64,000 bases of DNA from Propionivibrio sp. (GCA_016705685.1 JADJLB010000012.1:124001-188000); one strand, 5' to 3'. Numbered from the stretch's first letter, positions 1 through 10,916 are shown. Numbers and translations are program-made. Notes: generated from the sequence alone by a model not told the origin.

Positions 1-684
1 AATTTTTCGGCAAGCTGCGGCGACAAGGCGCTGAACCTCTCGCCATGGTCCGCCGATGTGCAGGTCGAACGGCTGTTTCGCGCGCTTTGGCGCGAGCTGG
101 GCGGCACCCTACGCGGCAAGGTTCGCGAAGGCGTGACGCCAGCCAACGCACAGGTACTGGCCGTACAGGAATCACCCGCGCTCGGCGAAGTGGTCCGTGA
201 GATCAACAAGTTCAGCAATAACGTCATGGCCCGCCAGGTGTTTTTGACCCTTGACGGAGACCGTCCGGCCACGGCAGAAGGCGCGCGCCGACGCCTCAAG
301 GGGTGGTTGGCCGACAAGCGATTGAAACTGCCCGAACTGGTTATCGACAATGGCTCGGGACTGTCGCGCAGCGAGCGCATCTCGGCCGACGGCCTGAGCC
401 AGTTACTTCTTTCGGCCTGGAAAAGCCCGGTGATGCCGGAGTTGATGTCCTCGTTGCCGCTTGCCGGTATCGACGGCACCTTGAAGAAACGTCTCGGCAA
501 CAGTGCCGCCGCTGGACGCGCGCACTTGAAAACCGGTTACCTGGACGGTGTTCGGGCCATTGCCGGCTACGTGCTAGACAGCAATGATCAGCGTTGGGTC
601 GTCGTTTTCCTGATCAACGACCCGAAATCAAGGAACGGCAAGCCGGCCATGGATGCGCTGCTGCGCTGGGTGGCGGAACGCTGA
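1..684 (+). CDS. dacB: D-alanyl-D-alanine carboxypeptidase/endopeptidase (PBP4 family), 3' part
   Basis: The frame is open to the left edge, so only the C-terminal 227 codons are present. PBP4-type (peptidase S13) enzymes trim and cleave peptidoglycan peptides in the periplasm. The SxN motif is seen in KFSNNVMA and the KTG motif in HLKTGYLDG. The SxxK serine motif must lie upstream of the window. The codons before position 58 continue the same frame, so the GTG at 58 is not the real start. It ends 4 bp before the convergent GGDEF/EAL gene. Family assignment is firm. Confidence 0.9.
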   Translation, partial: NFSASCGDKALNLSPWSADVQVERLFRALWRELGGTLRGKVREGVTPANAQVLAVQESPALGEVVREINKFSNNVMARQVFLTLDGDRPATAEGARRRLKGWLADKRLKLPELVIDNGSGLSRSERISADGLSQLLLSAWKSPVMPELMSSLPLAGIDGTLKKRLGNSAAAGRAHLKTGYLDGVRAIAGYVLDSNDQRWVVVFLINDPKSRNGKPAMDALLRWVAER

Positions 685-688
685 ACGA

Positions 689-3600
689 TCACCGCGGTCG
701 ATAGTCGCGCACGAACGCTTCCAGCTGTTCGGCCGACATGGGTTTGGCATAAAAATAACCCTGCACCTCATGGCATCCCTTGTCACGCAGGAAAGCGACC
801 TGCTCCGCCGTCTCCACACCCTCGGCAATGGTATGCAAGCCGAGACTTCGGGACAATCCGATGATGGCATCGACGATCGCTTCGTCTTCCGGATCGCTGG
901 AAATGTCCTGCACAAAGGACTGATCGATTTTAAGCTTGTTGACCTTGAAGCGTTTGAGATAACTCAGCGAGGAATATCCGGTGCCAAAGTCGTCGATCGA
1001 CATGCGGACGCCGCGCGCATGCAGATCGTTCATCACCTTGATCGCCGCGAGGGGATCGTCCATCGCCACGCCTTCGGTCAACTCCAGCTCCAGGCAGTGT
1101 GGCGGCAAATCGTATTCATTGAGAATCTGCGATATCAGCTCGGGAAGGCGACTCTGGCGGAACTGGACCGCCGAAAGATTGACCGCCATCACCATCGGCG
1201 CCAGACCGGCATGGGCCCACGCTTTCATCTGGCGAACCGCCGTCCGCAATACCCACTCGCCGATGGGCAGGATCAGGCCGCTATCTTCGGCCACAGGGAT
1301 AAAATCACTCGGGGAAACCGTACCGAGACCGGGGTGCTGCCAGCGCAGCAGTGCTTCAACACCGATGATATGGTCATTTTCCAGAGAAATCAGCGGCTGG
1401 TAATGGAGCTGGAACTGGTCGCGCTCCAAGGCGTGGCGCAAGGCGTTTTCAAGTTGCAGCGTGCGATCCGAGCGTTCCTGCATTTCCCGGGTAAAAAAGC
1501 GGAAAGTTTGACGTCCGCCTTGCTTGGCCCGGTACATGGCGGCGTCGGCACACATCGACAACGTTTCATAGGTATCCCCGTCGGCGGGGTACATGGCAAT
1601 GCCCAACGATGGTGTGATGGTCAATACATGCTGTTCGATTTGATAGGGGCGTGACAGTGCATTCAGGATTTTTTCCGCGACATGGGTGGCGCCATCCGCA
1701 CCGGTTCCCGGCAAGACAAGAATGAATTCGTCGCCACCCAGGCGCGAAACCGTATCCTCGTCACGCAAGGCCGCCTGCAAGCGCCCGGCCACCTGAATCA
1801 GCAGTTCATCGCCGATCCGGTGCCCGAGCGAATCATTGACATTCTTGAAGCGATCTAGATCGAGAAAAACCAGCGCCAGCGTTTCTCTATCACGTTCCGC
1901 CATGCTCAGCGCCTGACTGACACGGCCGGCCAACAAGCTGCGGTTCGGCAGACCAGTAAGCGCATCGAAATGGGCCAGGCGATGAATGTGCGCCTCATTT
2001 TCCTTGCGCTCGGAGATGTCGTTGAAAATGCCGACATAGTGGCTGACCCTGCCATCGCTGTCGCGCACCTGACTGATCGACACCAGTTCCGGATAGATGT
2101 TGCCGTCCTTGCGGCGGTTCCACAACTCGCCTTTCCAGTAACCATTATTGTTGATGTCATCCCACATGCTGCGATAGAACTGCAGGTCGTGATGTCCTGA
2201 AGCCAGCATGCGCGGGTTGCGCCCCAGGGCCTCGTCGGCGCTATACCCCGTGATTTCGGAGAAGGCCCGGTTGACCATCAGGATGGTGAGATCGGCATCG
2301 GTGACGACAATCCCCTCGGCGCTCTGTTCAAATACCTTGGCAGCAAGTTTGAGCTGCTCCTCGGCCTTATGACGTTCGGTCAAATCGATCATGATGCAGT
2401 GCGTGCGCAGAAAATTTCCTTCCGCGTCACGGCTGATCCGCCCGTTAATCATCACTAAACGCTGTGTCCCGTCCCGATGGATGAAATGGAACAGCGGTCC
2501 GTCGAGCTTCCCTTGATGTTGAAATTGCGGGAATTCCTTGTCGAGTGTTTTTACTGAAACATCGGTCAGGAAATCGCTGACAGGTCGGCCGATCACCTCG
2601 TCGCGAGTCCGTCCGAGCAAGCTCAACCAGGCGTCGTTAACCTCAAGAATGTTTCCGGTTATATCCAGCGACTGGTAAGCCAACGGGGCATTTTCGTAAA
2701 GGTCGCGAAAACGGCTTTCACTCTCGCGCAAGGCCACTTCGATTTGCCTGCGTTCCGCGTCCTTGGCGAAAGCGGTCAGGGCAAAGCTGATGTCATGGGC
2801 CATTTCGATCAACAGATTACGCACTTCCTCATCGAAGGTATCGCCCGCCACAGCATAGATGACCAGCGCGCCGACTACCTCATCTCTCCGAGTCAGCGGT
2901 AGCGCGCCCACGGCCCCCCATCCGGCTATAGCCGCATGGTCATGCCATGGTGCCGTTCTCGGATCGTTCAAGTAATCCAGAATCCACACGGGTTGACGCT
3001 CGCGAATCGCACTGCCGGTGGCACCTTTGCCGTAAGGGCTTTCGGCATCGGCTGATACCTGCGTACGCAGCAGATAATCCGCGCCTGCACCGAAAGTGGC
3101 CACAGGCCGAACGAGCCGGGAATTTTTGTCGAGCAATCCGATCCACGCCAGTTTCATGCCGCCGTACTCGACGGCGAAACGGCAGATTTGCGGAAACAAC
3201 TCTTCCTGGCTGGTGCAGCGCACGATGGCCTGGTTGCACTCGCTCAGCGCAGAATACATGCGCGTCAAGCGAAGAATCCGCTCTTCGGCCAGCTTGCGCT
3301 CGCTGATATCCTGCACCGTGGCAATCAAGTACTCCGGTGCGCCGTCAGGCGTGCGCACGCACTTGACGTCCAGGGAGGTCAGCACAGTGGTGCCATCCTG
3401 GCGAATGAAGCGTTTTTCCAGGGCATACCCTTCGGATTCGCCACGCATGACCCGCTCGAACTCGACAACATTTCCTGCCAGGTCGTCCGGGTGCGTTATT
3501 TCCTCCCAGGTGATACGCAGCATGTCTTCACGCGAATACCCGAGGATCTCGCACAGGCGGTCGTTGACCTGAATCCACTGCCTGGTCGTCGGCGAACTCA

Positions 3601-4948
3601 CGGCGATGCCGATGAAGGGAAGATCGAAGAATTGACGGAGCAGCCGGTCCGAGTGGGCCTGCATCTCCAACTGCAAGGTTCGACCGCGCTGTCGCCAAAG
3701 CAGCAGCATCACAGCGCTGAGCGTGACGATGGATAGCAAGGCGATCAGGCTAACCCAGAACGCCAGATTGCGCAGCGGCGCCATGACCTCGTCGCGATCG
3801 AGTTTGGCGATGATGACCCAGTCGGTCCCTTTCACCGGGCGGAAAGCCGTGAGCACCGACACGCCGCGATAATCATTACCTGTGGCAGTGCCAGGAAGTC
3901 CTGCATTGATCGCCACCACCGTCGGCAATTCCGTTCTGCTCAACGGCACCCGCTTGGCCGCATTTTCACCCTGTCGATGGCGCACATTGGTAAGGCAGAT
4001 CGCCGAATCGCCATCGCGGCGAACGAGCAGAGTTTCCCCACTGGCACTGGCGGTCGGCCAGCGCTCGATGTAGGGAAACAGGAAGCGTTCGGGCGATAGA
4101 TGGAGCACCACGGCACCGACCGGTTGAAGCACGCCTTTACCGGTCCGGAAAAGAGGAGCAACCAGATCGATATACTGATGCCGATCAGCATCCGCAAATA
4201 CTTCGCTGAGTTGCGGTTGTGCGCTCGCCAACGCCTTGGACAGCAGGTCCATCATTTGTGGCGACGGTGGTCGCGACGGCCCGACCTCCATGAGCGGCTT
4301 TCCTTGCGGATCGACCAGCAAAAGGGCATCGATATGCATCGCGTTCATGGCCGAGGTCAGACGCTCGCGCACATCGTCTGCTAGATCATCTCCACCCATC
4401 TGCTGTAAGGATGACACCTGTCTGATCAGACCGGGCTTGGACATGACGACAAGCCCATCGTTGTGGCGTTCTGCCAGCCAGTTTTCGATCTGGCTGGCCT
4501 TGAGCTCTACGATGACCGCAAGATCTTCAAAGACTTGATGCTCGACGTGGGGGCCATGCACTTTGACCACGACGAACCCGACTGCGGGCACCAGTGCCAG
4601 CACGCCCGCGCAGGCCAGAACGCGCCAGTACCACTGGCCAGGCAAGTTTAGCCAACGGCCCGGCGCGGACGACATTGAAAGCGCCAGGGGCGGGCGAGAC
4701 GCGGCAAGGGAGGGCAAAGGTTCACGCCACTGCTTGAGCAGGAAATAGAGCAGCACACTGGTTGCCAGGACGAACAGCAGGCCCTTGCCCAGTTCAATTC
4801 GCCCCTGCACCACCGGGTCGTCGACACTGAGCTTCAGCAAGGCTCCCGACACAACGATCCACAAGGCAGCGAAGGCTGCGTAGAGCAGGGCGATGCGCCC
4901 CGGAGACAGTCTCCGCCTCGTGGATGTCGGTTTAAGTGGCTGGTTCAT
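689..4948 (-). CDS. Membrane sensor with Cache, PAS, GAF, GGDEF and EAL domains (c-di-GMP turnover)
   Basis: This 1419-residue protein should make and/or degrade cyclic di-GMP in response to a signal. Hydrophobic segments near residues 18-37, 50-66 and 107-127 precede a large Cache-like extracytoplasmic region (about 140-390) and another membrane segment near 400-420. Then come a PAS domain, a GAF domain (about 575-725), two more PAS domains, GGDEF (about 995-1155) and EAL. The GGDEF motif is intact (RLGGDEFILV). The EAL domain keeps EALLRW, ELTEG, DDFGTGYSSL and QGYFYAKP, so both activities look possible. It is monocistronic, convergent with dacB. The ligand cannot be read from sequence. Confidence 0.93.
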   Translation of the reverse strand: MNQPLKPTSTRRRLSPGRIALLYAAFAALWIVVSGALLKLSVDDPVVQGRIELGKGLLFVLATSVLLYFLLKQWREPLPSLAASRPPLALSMSSAPGRWLNLPGQWYWRVLACAGVLALVPAVGFVVVKVHGPHVEHQVFEDLAVIVELKASQIENWLAERHNDGLVVMSKPGLIRQVSSLQQMGGDDLADDVRERLTSAMNAMHIDALLLVDPQGKPLMEVGPSRPPSPQMMDLLSKALASAQPQLSEVFADADRHQYIDLVAPLFRTGKGVLQPVGAVVLHLSPERFLFPYIERWPTASASGETLLVRRDGDSAICLTNVRHRQGENAAKRVPLSRTELPTVVAINAGLPGTATGNDYRGVSVLTAFRPVKGTDWVIIAKLDRDEVMAPLRNLAFWVSLIALLSIVTLSAVMLLLWRQRGRTLQLEMQAHSDRLLRQFFDLPFIGIAVSSPTTRQWIQVNDRLCEILGYSREDMLRITWEEITHPDDLAGNVVEFERVMRGESEGYALEKRFIRQDGTTVLTSLDVKCVRTPDGAPEYLIATVQDISERKLAEERILRLTRMYSALSECNQAIVRCTSQEELFPQICRFAVEYGGMKLAWIGLLDKNSRLVRPVATFGAGADYLLRTQVSADAESPYGKGATGSAIRERQPVWILDYLNDPRTAPWHDHAAIAGWGAVGALPLTRRDEVVGALVIYAVAGDTFDEEVRNLLIEMAHDISFALTAFAKDAERRQIEVALRESESRFRDLYENAPLAYQSLDITGNILEVNDAWLSLLGRTRDEVIGRPVSDFLTDVSVKTLDKEFPQFQHQGKLDGPLFHFIHRDGTQRLVMINGRISRDAEGNFLRTHCIMIDLTERHKAEEQLKLAAKVFEQSAEGIVVTDADLTILMVNRAFSEITGYSADEALGRNPRMLASGHHDLQFYRSMWDDINNNGYWKGELWNRRKDGNIYPELVSISQVRDSDGRVSHYVGIFNDISERKENEAHIHRLAHFDALTGLPNRSLLAGRVSQALSMAERDRETLALVFLDLDRFKNVNDSLGHRIGDELLIQVAGRLQAALRDEDTVSRLGGDEFILVLPGTGADGATHVAEKILNALSRPYQIEQHVLTITPSLGIAMYPADGDTYETLSMCADAAMYRAKQGGRQTFRFFTREMQERSDRTLQLENALRHALERDQFQLHYQPLISLENDHIIGVEALLRWQHPGLGTVSPSDFIPVAEDSGLILPIGEWVLRTAVRQMKAWAHAGLAPMVMAVNLSAVQFRQSRLPELISQILNEYDLPPHCLELELTEGVAMDDPLAAIKVMNDLHARGVRMSIDDFGTGYSSLSYLKRFKVNKLKIDQSFVQDISSDPEDEAIVDAIIGLSRSLGLHTIAEGVETAEQVAFLRDKGCHEVQGYFYAKPMSAEQLEAFVRDYRPR

Positions 4949-5067
4949 CGGGCTTTTGGCATCTTTTCCTGATCTTCCATCATACGCCGAAGCCTATATT
5001 TTCGGCATACGGCGTTCAAGAGGGCGCCTTCCCTGCGGACAACCCGCTTACCGGCGGCACGGTTCTG

Positions 5068-6531
5068 TCACAGGCCGAGATCCTGCCACAGCGCATCGAC
5101 GCGCTGCTTCACCGCGGCATCCATAACAATCGGCGTACCCCACCCGCGGCTGCTTTCGCCGGGCCACTTGTTGGTGGCGTCGATGCCCATCTTGCTGCCT
5201 AGCCCGGCCACCGGGCTGGCGAAATCGAGATAGTCAATCGGTGTATTTTCGGCGATCAGGGTATCGCGCGCGGCGTCGACGCGGGTGGTCATCGCCCAGA
5301 TGACTTCCTTCCAGTCGCGGATATTGACATCGTCATCGACGACGATGATGAACTTGGTGTACATGAACTGGCGCAGGAACGACCAGATGCCGAACATCAC
5401 GCGCTTGGCATGGCCGGGGTACTGCTTCTGGATGCTGACCGTCGCCAGACGATAGGAGCAACCTTCGGGCGGCAGATAGAAATCGACGATCTCCGGGAAT
5501 TGTTTCTGCAGCAAGGGCACGAACACTTCGTTGAGCGCCACGCCCAGCATCGCCGGCTCATCCGGCGGTTTGCCGGTATAGGTACTGTGATAGATCGGAT
5601 TCTTGCGCATCGTGATGCGCTCGATGGTGAACACAGGGAAGGGTGCCTGCTCGTTGTAATAACCGGTATGGTCGCCGTAGGGGCCTTCGAGCGCCGTTTC
5701 ATGCGGATCGATGAACCCTTCGAGGACGATCTCGCTGGACGCCGGCACCTGCAGACCCGAGCCGATGCATTTCACCACCTCGGTTTTCGCGCCGCGCAAC
5801 AGGCCGGCGAACTGGTATTCCGACAGGCTGTCCGGCACCGGCGTCACTGCGCCGAGGATGGTCGCCGGATCGCAGCCGATCACCGTCGCCACCGGGAAAG
5901 CCTCTCCCGGATTCTGCAGGCAGTGATCGCGAAAATCGAGCGCGCCGCCGCGATGCGCCAACCAGCGCATGATCACCTTGTTCGGAGCAATGACCTGCTG
6001 CCGATAGATGCCAAGGTTCTGTCGCGCCTTGTTCGGCCCGCGCGTCACGGTCAGTCCCCACGTAATCAGCGGCCCCACATCGCCCGGCCAGCAATGCTGG
6101 ATCGGCAGTCGCGACAAATCGACGTCCTGGCCTTCCCAGACGATCTCCTGGCAGGGTGCCGACGACACGACTTTGGGCGACATGTTGAGTACCTGCTTCA
6201 AAATCGGCAATTTGTCCCAGGCATCCTTGAGCCCTTTCGGCGGCTCGGGTTCCTTGAGAAAAGCGAGCAGCTTGCCGACCTCGCGCAACGCCCCGACCGA
6301 ATCCTGACCCATTCCCAAAGCCACGCGGCGCGGCGTGCCAAACAAATTGGCCAGCACCGGTATCTTGTGCCCCCTGGGGTTTTCGAAAAGAAGAGCCGGC
6401 CCCCCGCCGCGCAGCACGCGGTCACAGATTTCGGTCATTTCCAGCCGGGGGTCGACTTCGATGCCTATGCGCTTCAACTCGCCCAATTGTTCAAGTTGCG
6501 CGATGAAATCCCGCAGGTCGTGGTAACGCAT
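5068..6531 (-). CDS. ubiD: 4-hydroxy-3-polyprenylbenzoate decarboxylase UbiD
   Basis: UbiD removes the ring carboxylate in ubiquinone synthesis using prenylated FMN, the step after UbiA prenylation. The 487-residue length matches the family (about 490). The N-terminus [19 protein letters not shown], the [10 protein letters not shown] segment and the cofactor-site region around [11 protein letters not shown] are typical. No ubiX (prFMN maker) is in the window. The partner gene ubiA lies 1.6 kb away on the same strand, separated by a histidine kinase on the opposite strand. Start is the ATG at 6531, 69 bp from the divergent kinase start. Confidence 0.95.
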   Translation of the reverse strand: MRYHDLRDFIAQLEQLGELKRIGIEVDPRLEMTEICDRVLRGGGPALLFENPRGHKIPVLANLFGTPRRVALGMGQDSVGALREVGKLLAFLKEPEPPKGLKDAWDKLPILKQVLNMSPKVVSSAPCQEIVWEGQDVDLSRLPIQHCWPGDVGPLITWGLTVTRGPNKARQNLGIYRQQVIAPNKVIMRWLAHRGGALDFRDHCLQNPGEAFPVATVIGCDPATILGAVTPVPDSLSEYQFAGLLRGAKTEVVKCIGSGLQVPASSEIVLEGFIDPHETALEGPYGDHTGYYNEQAPFPVFTIERITMRKNPIYHSTYTGKPPDEPAMLGVALNEVFVPLLQKQFPEIVDFYLPPEGCSYRLATVSIQKQYPGHAKRVMFGIWSFLRQFMYTKFIIVVDDDVNIRDWKEVIWAMTTRVDAARDTLIAENTPIDYLDFASPVAGLGSKMGIDATNKWPGESSRGWGTPIVMDAAVKQRVDALWQDLGL

Positions 6532-6600
6532 GTAAGAAAACCCATGGTAGGAATGTGGAAACAGGATTATCCTTGATCCGACGCCGATAGGGGAACCCGC

Positions 6601-8118
6601 ATGAGTACCGCGCTTGAGCTGGCCGCACTACCGCTGATCGCCTTTTCGGCGCGGGTCAGTCGTGGGGAACTGGAGGTTCTGCGCGCCGACGGCGGCATGC
6701 TTGAGCTATTTACTGCGGGTCAAACGGCGCCGACCTGGCTGAATCAAGCGATGCACGCCAATGAAACGGCGGCTTTCCTGGCCCCACCGGAAGGCGAGTC
6801 GCGCCAGTTGGTCCGGCTGCGCGACACCCGCGGCGCATGGCACTGGTTCAACCTGCGCATCGGCGACCTTGATCGCCATGCTGACGCGCTGTGTTATACC
6901 GCCCTGCTCACCGACGCCACCGAATTCAAGGCCATGGAAGAAGTCGCGCAGCGCTATCGCGACTACACCGAGATCACCTCCGACTGGTACTGGGAAACCG
7001 ACGCCGAACACCGTTTCAGCTATTTTTCACGCGAGTTTGAAGAAGTCTCCGGCGTTCCCAGCGCCAGTGTGCTGGGCAAAACGCGCTGGGATGGTATCGG
7101 CAAGGAGCGCCTCGGCAATATCGACTGGGAAGCGCACAAGCAGTTGATGTTCGACCAAAAACCTTTCCGCAATTTCGAATACCCCGGCCGCCGTGCCGAT
7201 GGGCGGATTTTCTGGTTTCGCATCAGCGGCCGACCGCGCTACGACGACGGCGGGAAATTTCTCGGCTACTACGGCATCGCCGCCGATATCACCACCACGC
7301 GGCGCATCGAGGAGCGTTTGCAGCAATCGGAACGGCTGGCCTCGATCGGGCAACTTGCCGCCGGTGTCGCCCATGAGATCAACAATCCCCTCAGCTTTAT
7401 CCGCTCCAACGTTGAAACGCTCGGCGAGTACCTGAGTTCGCTGTTGGTTCTGGTCGACCACTACGCGGCGGTCGAAGCCACTGGCCCGGCGCACGAGACG
7501 CTCACAGCGCTACAGGCGGCCAAGGAAAAGGCCGATCTCGACTTCGTGCGCCAGGACGCCCCCGCCCTGCTCGATGAATGCCGCAATGGCCTGGAACGGG
7601 TACGGAAAATCGTTGCCGATCTGCGTGAATTTTCCCGTGAGGGCGATACTGACTGGAGTGAGGTAGATATCCATACCTGTCTGGAGAGCGCCATCAATCT
7701 GGTAGTCGGTGGCTTGCCTTCGACGATCCGGCTGGAACGCCGTTACGCCAAACTGCCAACGCTGCGCTGCAAACCACTGCAACTTAACCAGGTTTTTCTG
7801 GCCTTGCTGCGCAACGCCGCGCTGGCGATTGGCGACCATCCCGGAACGATCACGGCCAGTAGCGGGCAGAACGACCAGGGCGAGCTGTGGTTTGAGATTG
7901 CCGACACCGGCGTTGGCATCGCTCCCGAAAACCTGCCGCGTCTTTTCGAGCCGTTCTTCACCACGCGCAAGGTCGGCCAGGGGACCGGCATGGGGTTGTC
8001 GATGTGTTTCGGCATCGTTGCCGACCATGGCGGCCGCATCGAAGTGCAAAGCACGCCCGGCGCTGGCGCCAGTTTCCGCGTTACGCTGCCGCAAAATACG
8101 GCGCGGAAGAATTGCTGA
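6601..8118 (+). CDS. PAS-domain sensor histidine kinase (soluble)
   Basis: This 505-residue kinase has no obvious membrane segment. A poorly conserved N-terminal sensory region (1-110) is followed by a PAS domain (about 115-235), a HisKA dimerisation helix with the phospho-acceptor in [14 protein letters not shown], and a HATPase domain. The N box is [10 protein letters not shown]1 is [13 protein letters not shown] box [12 protein letters not shown]2 [10 protein letters not shown]. There is no receiver domain and no adjacent response regulator, so the partner is encoded elsewhere. It is divergent from ubiD and convergent with ubiA, whose stop is 7 bp away. Confidence 0.9.
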   Translation: MSTALELAALPLIAFSARVSRGELEVLRADGGMLELFTAGQTAPTWLNQAMHANETAAFLAPPEGESRQLVRLRDTRGAWHWFNLRIGDLDRHADALCYTALLTDATEFKAMEEVAQRYRDYTEITSDWYWETDAEHRFSYFSREFEEVSGVPSASVLGKTRWDGIGKERLGNIDWEAHKQLMFDQKPFRNFEYPGRRADGRIFWFRISGRPRYDDGGKFLGYYGIAADITTTRRIEERLQQSERLASIGQLAAGVAHEINNPLSFIRSNVETLGEYLSSLLVLVDHYAAVEATGPAHETLTALQAAKEKADLDFVRQDAPALLDECRNGLERVRKIVADLREFSREGDTDWSEVDIHTCLESAINLVVGGLPSTIRLERRYAKLPTLRCKPLQLNQVFLALLRNAALAIGDHPGTITASSGQNDQGELWFEIADTGVGIAPENLPRLFEPFFTTRKVGQGTGMGLSMCFGIVADHGGRIEVQSTPGAGASFRVTLPQNTARKNC

Positions 8119-8125
8119 GGGCCTT

Positions 8126-9010
8126 CTACGGCCGAATCAGATAATCCACGGCGATCCCGGCAAACACGCTGGCACCGATCCAGTTGTTATGCAGAAAGGC
8201 TTTGAAGCAAAGTGCCGGATCGCGTTCCCGGATCAGCGTGAAGTGATAGCCGGCGATGCCGGCGGCGAGTAAAAGCCCGGCGTAAAACGGCCACCCCGAA
8301 CGCAGCCCGTAACCGATCCAGGCGATCAATCCAAGCGTCATCGCATAACTCAACATGACCGCAGCGACGTCGTAACGGCCGAAGGTAATCGCCGATGTCT
8401 TGATGCCGATCTTCAGGTCGTCGATGCGGTCAACCATCGCGTATTCGGTGTCATAGGCAATCGCCCAGAAGACGTTGGCCAGCAGCAGCCACCACGCCTC
8501 CGCCGGAATCATGCCGAGCTGCGCCGCATAGGCCATTGGAATGCCAAAGCCGAAGGCGACACCGAGATACGCTTGCGGTACGGCGAAGAAGCGTTTGGTG
8601 AAGGGATAACTCGCCGCCAGAAACAGGGCGCCAACCGACAGCTCGACGATGAGCCAGCTTTGCAGCGGCAGGATCAGACAAAAGGCGCTGATAACCAGCG
8701 CCAGGAAAAGGATCGTCGCCTCCTTCACCGAGACCGTCCGCGCCGCCAGCGGGCGCGCCTTCGTGCGTGCCACATGCGGATCAAAATCACGATCCGCAAA
8801 ATCGTTGATCACGCAACCGGCCGAACGCATCAGCACCGTGCCAAGCGTAAATATCCACACCACAACCCAGTTCGGCCGCCCATGCGCCGACAACCACAAA
8901 CCCCAGAAGGTTGGCCAAAGGAGCAACAGGATGCCGATCGGCTTGTCGAGCCGCATCAGCTTTTCGTAACGATCGAAACGGTCGCGCCAATGTTCAAGGG
9001 AAATATTCAT
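8126..9010 (-). CDS. ubiA: 4-hydroxybenzoate polyprenyltransferase UbiA
   Basis: UbiA is an integral membrane prenyltransferase joining a polyprenyl chain to 4-hydroxybenzoate in ubiquinone synthesis. The two Asp-rich motifs are clear: [20 protein letters not shown] and [16 protein letters not shown]. Several hydrophobic helices are present. The reading frame is open to 9142, but the upstream part reads like non-coding GC-rich sequence and overlaps the cobalamin riboswitch on the other strand. I therefore choose the ATG at 9010 ([11 protein letters not shown], 294 residues); 9019 is an alternative. Confidence 0.93.
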   Translation of the reverse strand: MNISLEHWRDRFDRYEKLMRLDKPIGILLLLWPTFWGLWLSAHGRPNWVVVWIFTLGTVLMRSAGCVINDFADRDFDPHVARTKARPLAARTVSVKEATILFLALVISAFCLILPLQSWLIVELSVGALFLAASYPFTKRFFAVPQAYLGVAFGFGIPMAYAAQLGMIPAEAWWLLLANVFWAIAYDTEYAMVDRIDDLKIGIKTSAITFGRYDVAAVMLSYAMTLGLIAWIGYGLRSGWPFYAGLLLAAGIAGYHFTLIRERDPALCFKAFLHNNWIGASVFAGIAVDYLIRP

Positions 9011-9113
9011 GGACGCCATTTTAGTGCCAGCCGCTGTTTCTGTGGCCTGCTTCCAGCCTACTGGCACGCCGCCATCCCAAAAACTTTGACAACGCCGCCC
9101 CGCTCCTGGATCA

Positions 9114-9282
9114 TTCCGGCCTTCAGGTGCCCTGCGCCGCAAGGCGGGGGAGAATCGGGAAGGCGGTGCAACTCCGCCACGTGCCCAACGCTGTAAGGAT
9201 GATGCTCTGGCAACAAGCCACTGGTGAACACCGGGAAGGCGCCAGACGCAACTGAATCCGAGTCAGAAGACCGGCCTGAAAA
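9114..9282 (+). promoter_or_regulatory. Cobalamin (AdoCbl) riboswitch
   Basis: The segment shows the conserved order of a cobalamin riboswitch: an AGGTGCCC-type start near 9126, a GGGAA..GGTGCAACTCC block near 9157-9174, ACGCTGTAA (B12-box-like) near 9188, GCCACTG at about 9218, and a closing GAGTCAGAAGACCGGCCTG at 9260-9278. TTCAGG (9122-9127) can pair with CCTGAA (9275-9280) to close P1. It sits about 57 bp before bluB, a B12-synthesis gene, which is the expected target. Repression by adenosylcobalamin is inferred from the class. Confidence 0.92.
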
Positions 9283-9338
9283 ATTTCGCGCGCTGCAAGG
9301 CCCGGCAGGCGCTCACTTTTCACGCAAGGGGAATTGCA

Positions 9339-10118
9339 ATGAAAACAGAACAAGCCGAACAAGACATCCACGCCTTCACCGACGAAGCACGCGCGGCGAT
9401 CTACCAAGCCATCTTCTCGCGCCGCGACGTACGCGGCCAGTTTCTACCCAAAACTGTACCGGACGCGGTGATGAGCCGCATCATCACCGCTGCGCACCAC
9501 GCGCCTTCGGTTGGCTTCATGCAGCCGTGGAATTTTCTCGTCGTCCGTTCGGACGAAATTAAGCAGCGGGTGCACGCCGCTTTTGCCAAAGCGCACGCCG
9601 AAGCCGCCGAGATGTTTGATGGCGAGCAGCGCGCCATCTACAAAACACTCAAACTCGAAGGCATCCTGGAGTCGCCCATCGGCATCTGCATCACCTGCGA
9701 CCGCGAGCGGACCGGCCCGGTCGTCGTCGGCCGTACGCACATGAAAACCATGGACCTGTACAGCAGCGTCTGCGCTGTGCAGAACCTCTGGCTGGCAGCG
9801 CGCGCCGAAGGGCTGGGCGTCGGCTGGGTAAGCATTTTCAATCAATCCGCATTGCAAGAAGCGCTCGGCATCCCGAAGGGCATCACGCCGATTGCCTACC
9901 TGTGCGTCGGCTACGTCAGCCACTTCTACGCCAAACCCGAACTCGAAGCCGCCGGCTGGCTGCCGCGCCTGCCGATTGAAGACCTCGTGTACTTCGACCA
10001 GTGGGGGCAAAGCGATGCGCAACAACCGCTGATCAAACAACTAATGCACGACCAGGCCACCATTCAAGCCGAAGCGAGCGCCAGCACGCGCCAGCCGACC
10101 AGCGGGCGCCCCGTCTAA
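9339..10118 (+). CDS. bluB: 5,6-dimethylbenzimidazole synthase BluB
   Basis: BluB cannibalises reduced FMN in an O2-dependent reaction to make dimethylbenzimidazole, the lower ligand of vitamin B12. The nitroreductase-like fold is recognisable from IFSRRDVRGQFLP, HHAPSVGFMQPWNF and the ending LPRLPIEDLVYFDQWG. Length is 259 residues, with a C-terminal tail of about 35 residues beyond the usual core. An AAGGGGAA ribosome site precedes the ATG. The riboswitch upstream supports B12 control. A generic nitroreductase is the alternative but is unlikely. Confidence 0.94.
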   Translation: MKTEQAEQDIHAFTDEARAAIYQAIFSRRDVRGQFLPKTVPDAVMSRIITAAHHAPSVGFMQPWNFLVVRSDEIKQRVHAAFAKAHAEAAEMFDGEQRAIYKTLKLEGILESPIGICITCDRERTGPVVVGRTHMKTMDLYSSVCAVQNLWLAARAEGLGVGWVSIFNQSALQEALGIPKGITPIAYLCVGYVSHFYAKPELEAAGWLPRLPIEDLVYFDQWGQSDAQQPLIKQLMHDQATIQAEASASTRQPTSGRPV

Positions 10119-10177
10119 GCGCAAAAGTCGCAAACTTGGCCGGGGCAATCGCCTGAAAAGCGGTGGCGCTTAAAAAC

Positions 10178-10567
10178 TCAGCGCCCAGCCGCTGATCCGC
10201 CCTGGCCACCACCACCGCCCTGCCCGCCCCGTTCAGGACGGCACGCCAAAGGTTTTTCGCCCTGCCCCGACGCCCCACCCTGGCCGCCTTCTGAGGAGGA
10301 ATTCTGACGAGGTGGCGGCGAAAAACAGGAGCCGCTCACCTGATTGTTCTGGCGCCCGGCAAAGCTGCACGCCGCACCACTCGCTTTGCCTTTGCAGGCA
10401 GCGATGGCTTGCGGCGGTGGCCCTTGATGCTGCCCCCCGCCCTGCCCGCCGCCTTGATTGCCTGAATTCATATTCTGCCCGCCACCTTGCATGGGGCCGC
10501 TCTGTGCGCAAACACCCGCAGCAAAGCCCGCAAGCAGCAGCGCAATGCTGATCTTTTTCATGACCAT
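10178..10567 (-). CDS. Secreted Gly/Gln-rich protein with short Cys motif
   Basis: This 129-residue protein has a clear signal peptide (KKISIALLLAGFAAGVCAQ). After it come low-complexity Gly/Gln tracts and a central segment with the pattern ACKGKxxGxxCSFxGRxxxxVSGSC, ending LACRP. That Cys-spaced pattern is familiar from small secreted proteobacterial proteins of unknown role. Four cysteines after the leader could form two disulphides. The C-terminus is again Gly-rich. An alternative start is the internal ATG two codons in, and a GGAGAA ribosome site lies just upstream. It is convergent with bluB. Function unknown. Confidence 0.75.
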   Translation of the reverse strand: MVMKKISIALLLAGFAAGVCAQSGPMQGGGQNMNSGNQGGGQGGGQHQGPPPQAIAACKGKASGAACSFAGRQNNQVSGSCFSPPPRQNSSSEGGQGGASGQGEKPLACRPERGGQGGGGGQGGSAAGR

Positions 10568-10916
10568 GATGATTCTCCTTTAGCCAGGGTTACGGTGAGA
10601 TTCAATGTTCGAAGACAAAGCCGACGCCGTTGATATAGTGGCGCGGAATCGCCCTCCGTGGAACGCATTCTGAACGCCGATCTGGCACTTGCGATGGAGA
10701 AATATCGGAGGAATCGGGGAGCGGGCAGTTTCTCGTCGGCGGCGTTGCCTAGCGAGGGCGTCCCGCGCAATTTGAGAGCACAGCAGCCAGAGCCTCCGCA
10801 CCAAGTGCCGCCGATTTCAACTTGAACTGGGCAATCATGATTCTCATCACTTGATTCGGCTCTGCAAAACGCTCAAACAGCCTCGCTAAGCATCGCCGTG
10901 ATCGGCTCCCCGAAGC
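10568..10916. other. Intergenic stretch, no convincing gene
   Basis: About 350 bp between two minus-strand genes. Short frames exist on both strands, but none has a ribosome site plus recognisable protein character. It probably holds the promoter of the secreted protein gene ending at 10178. Confidence 0.4.

Noticed and set aside
5410-6576. 388-codon plus-strand frame opposite ubiD
   Set aside because: Antisense shadow of ubiD with Arg/His-rich noise composition and no ribosome site.
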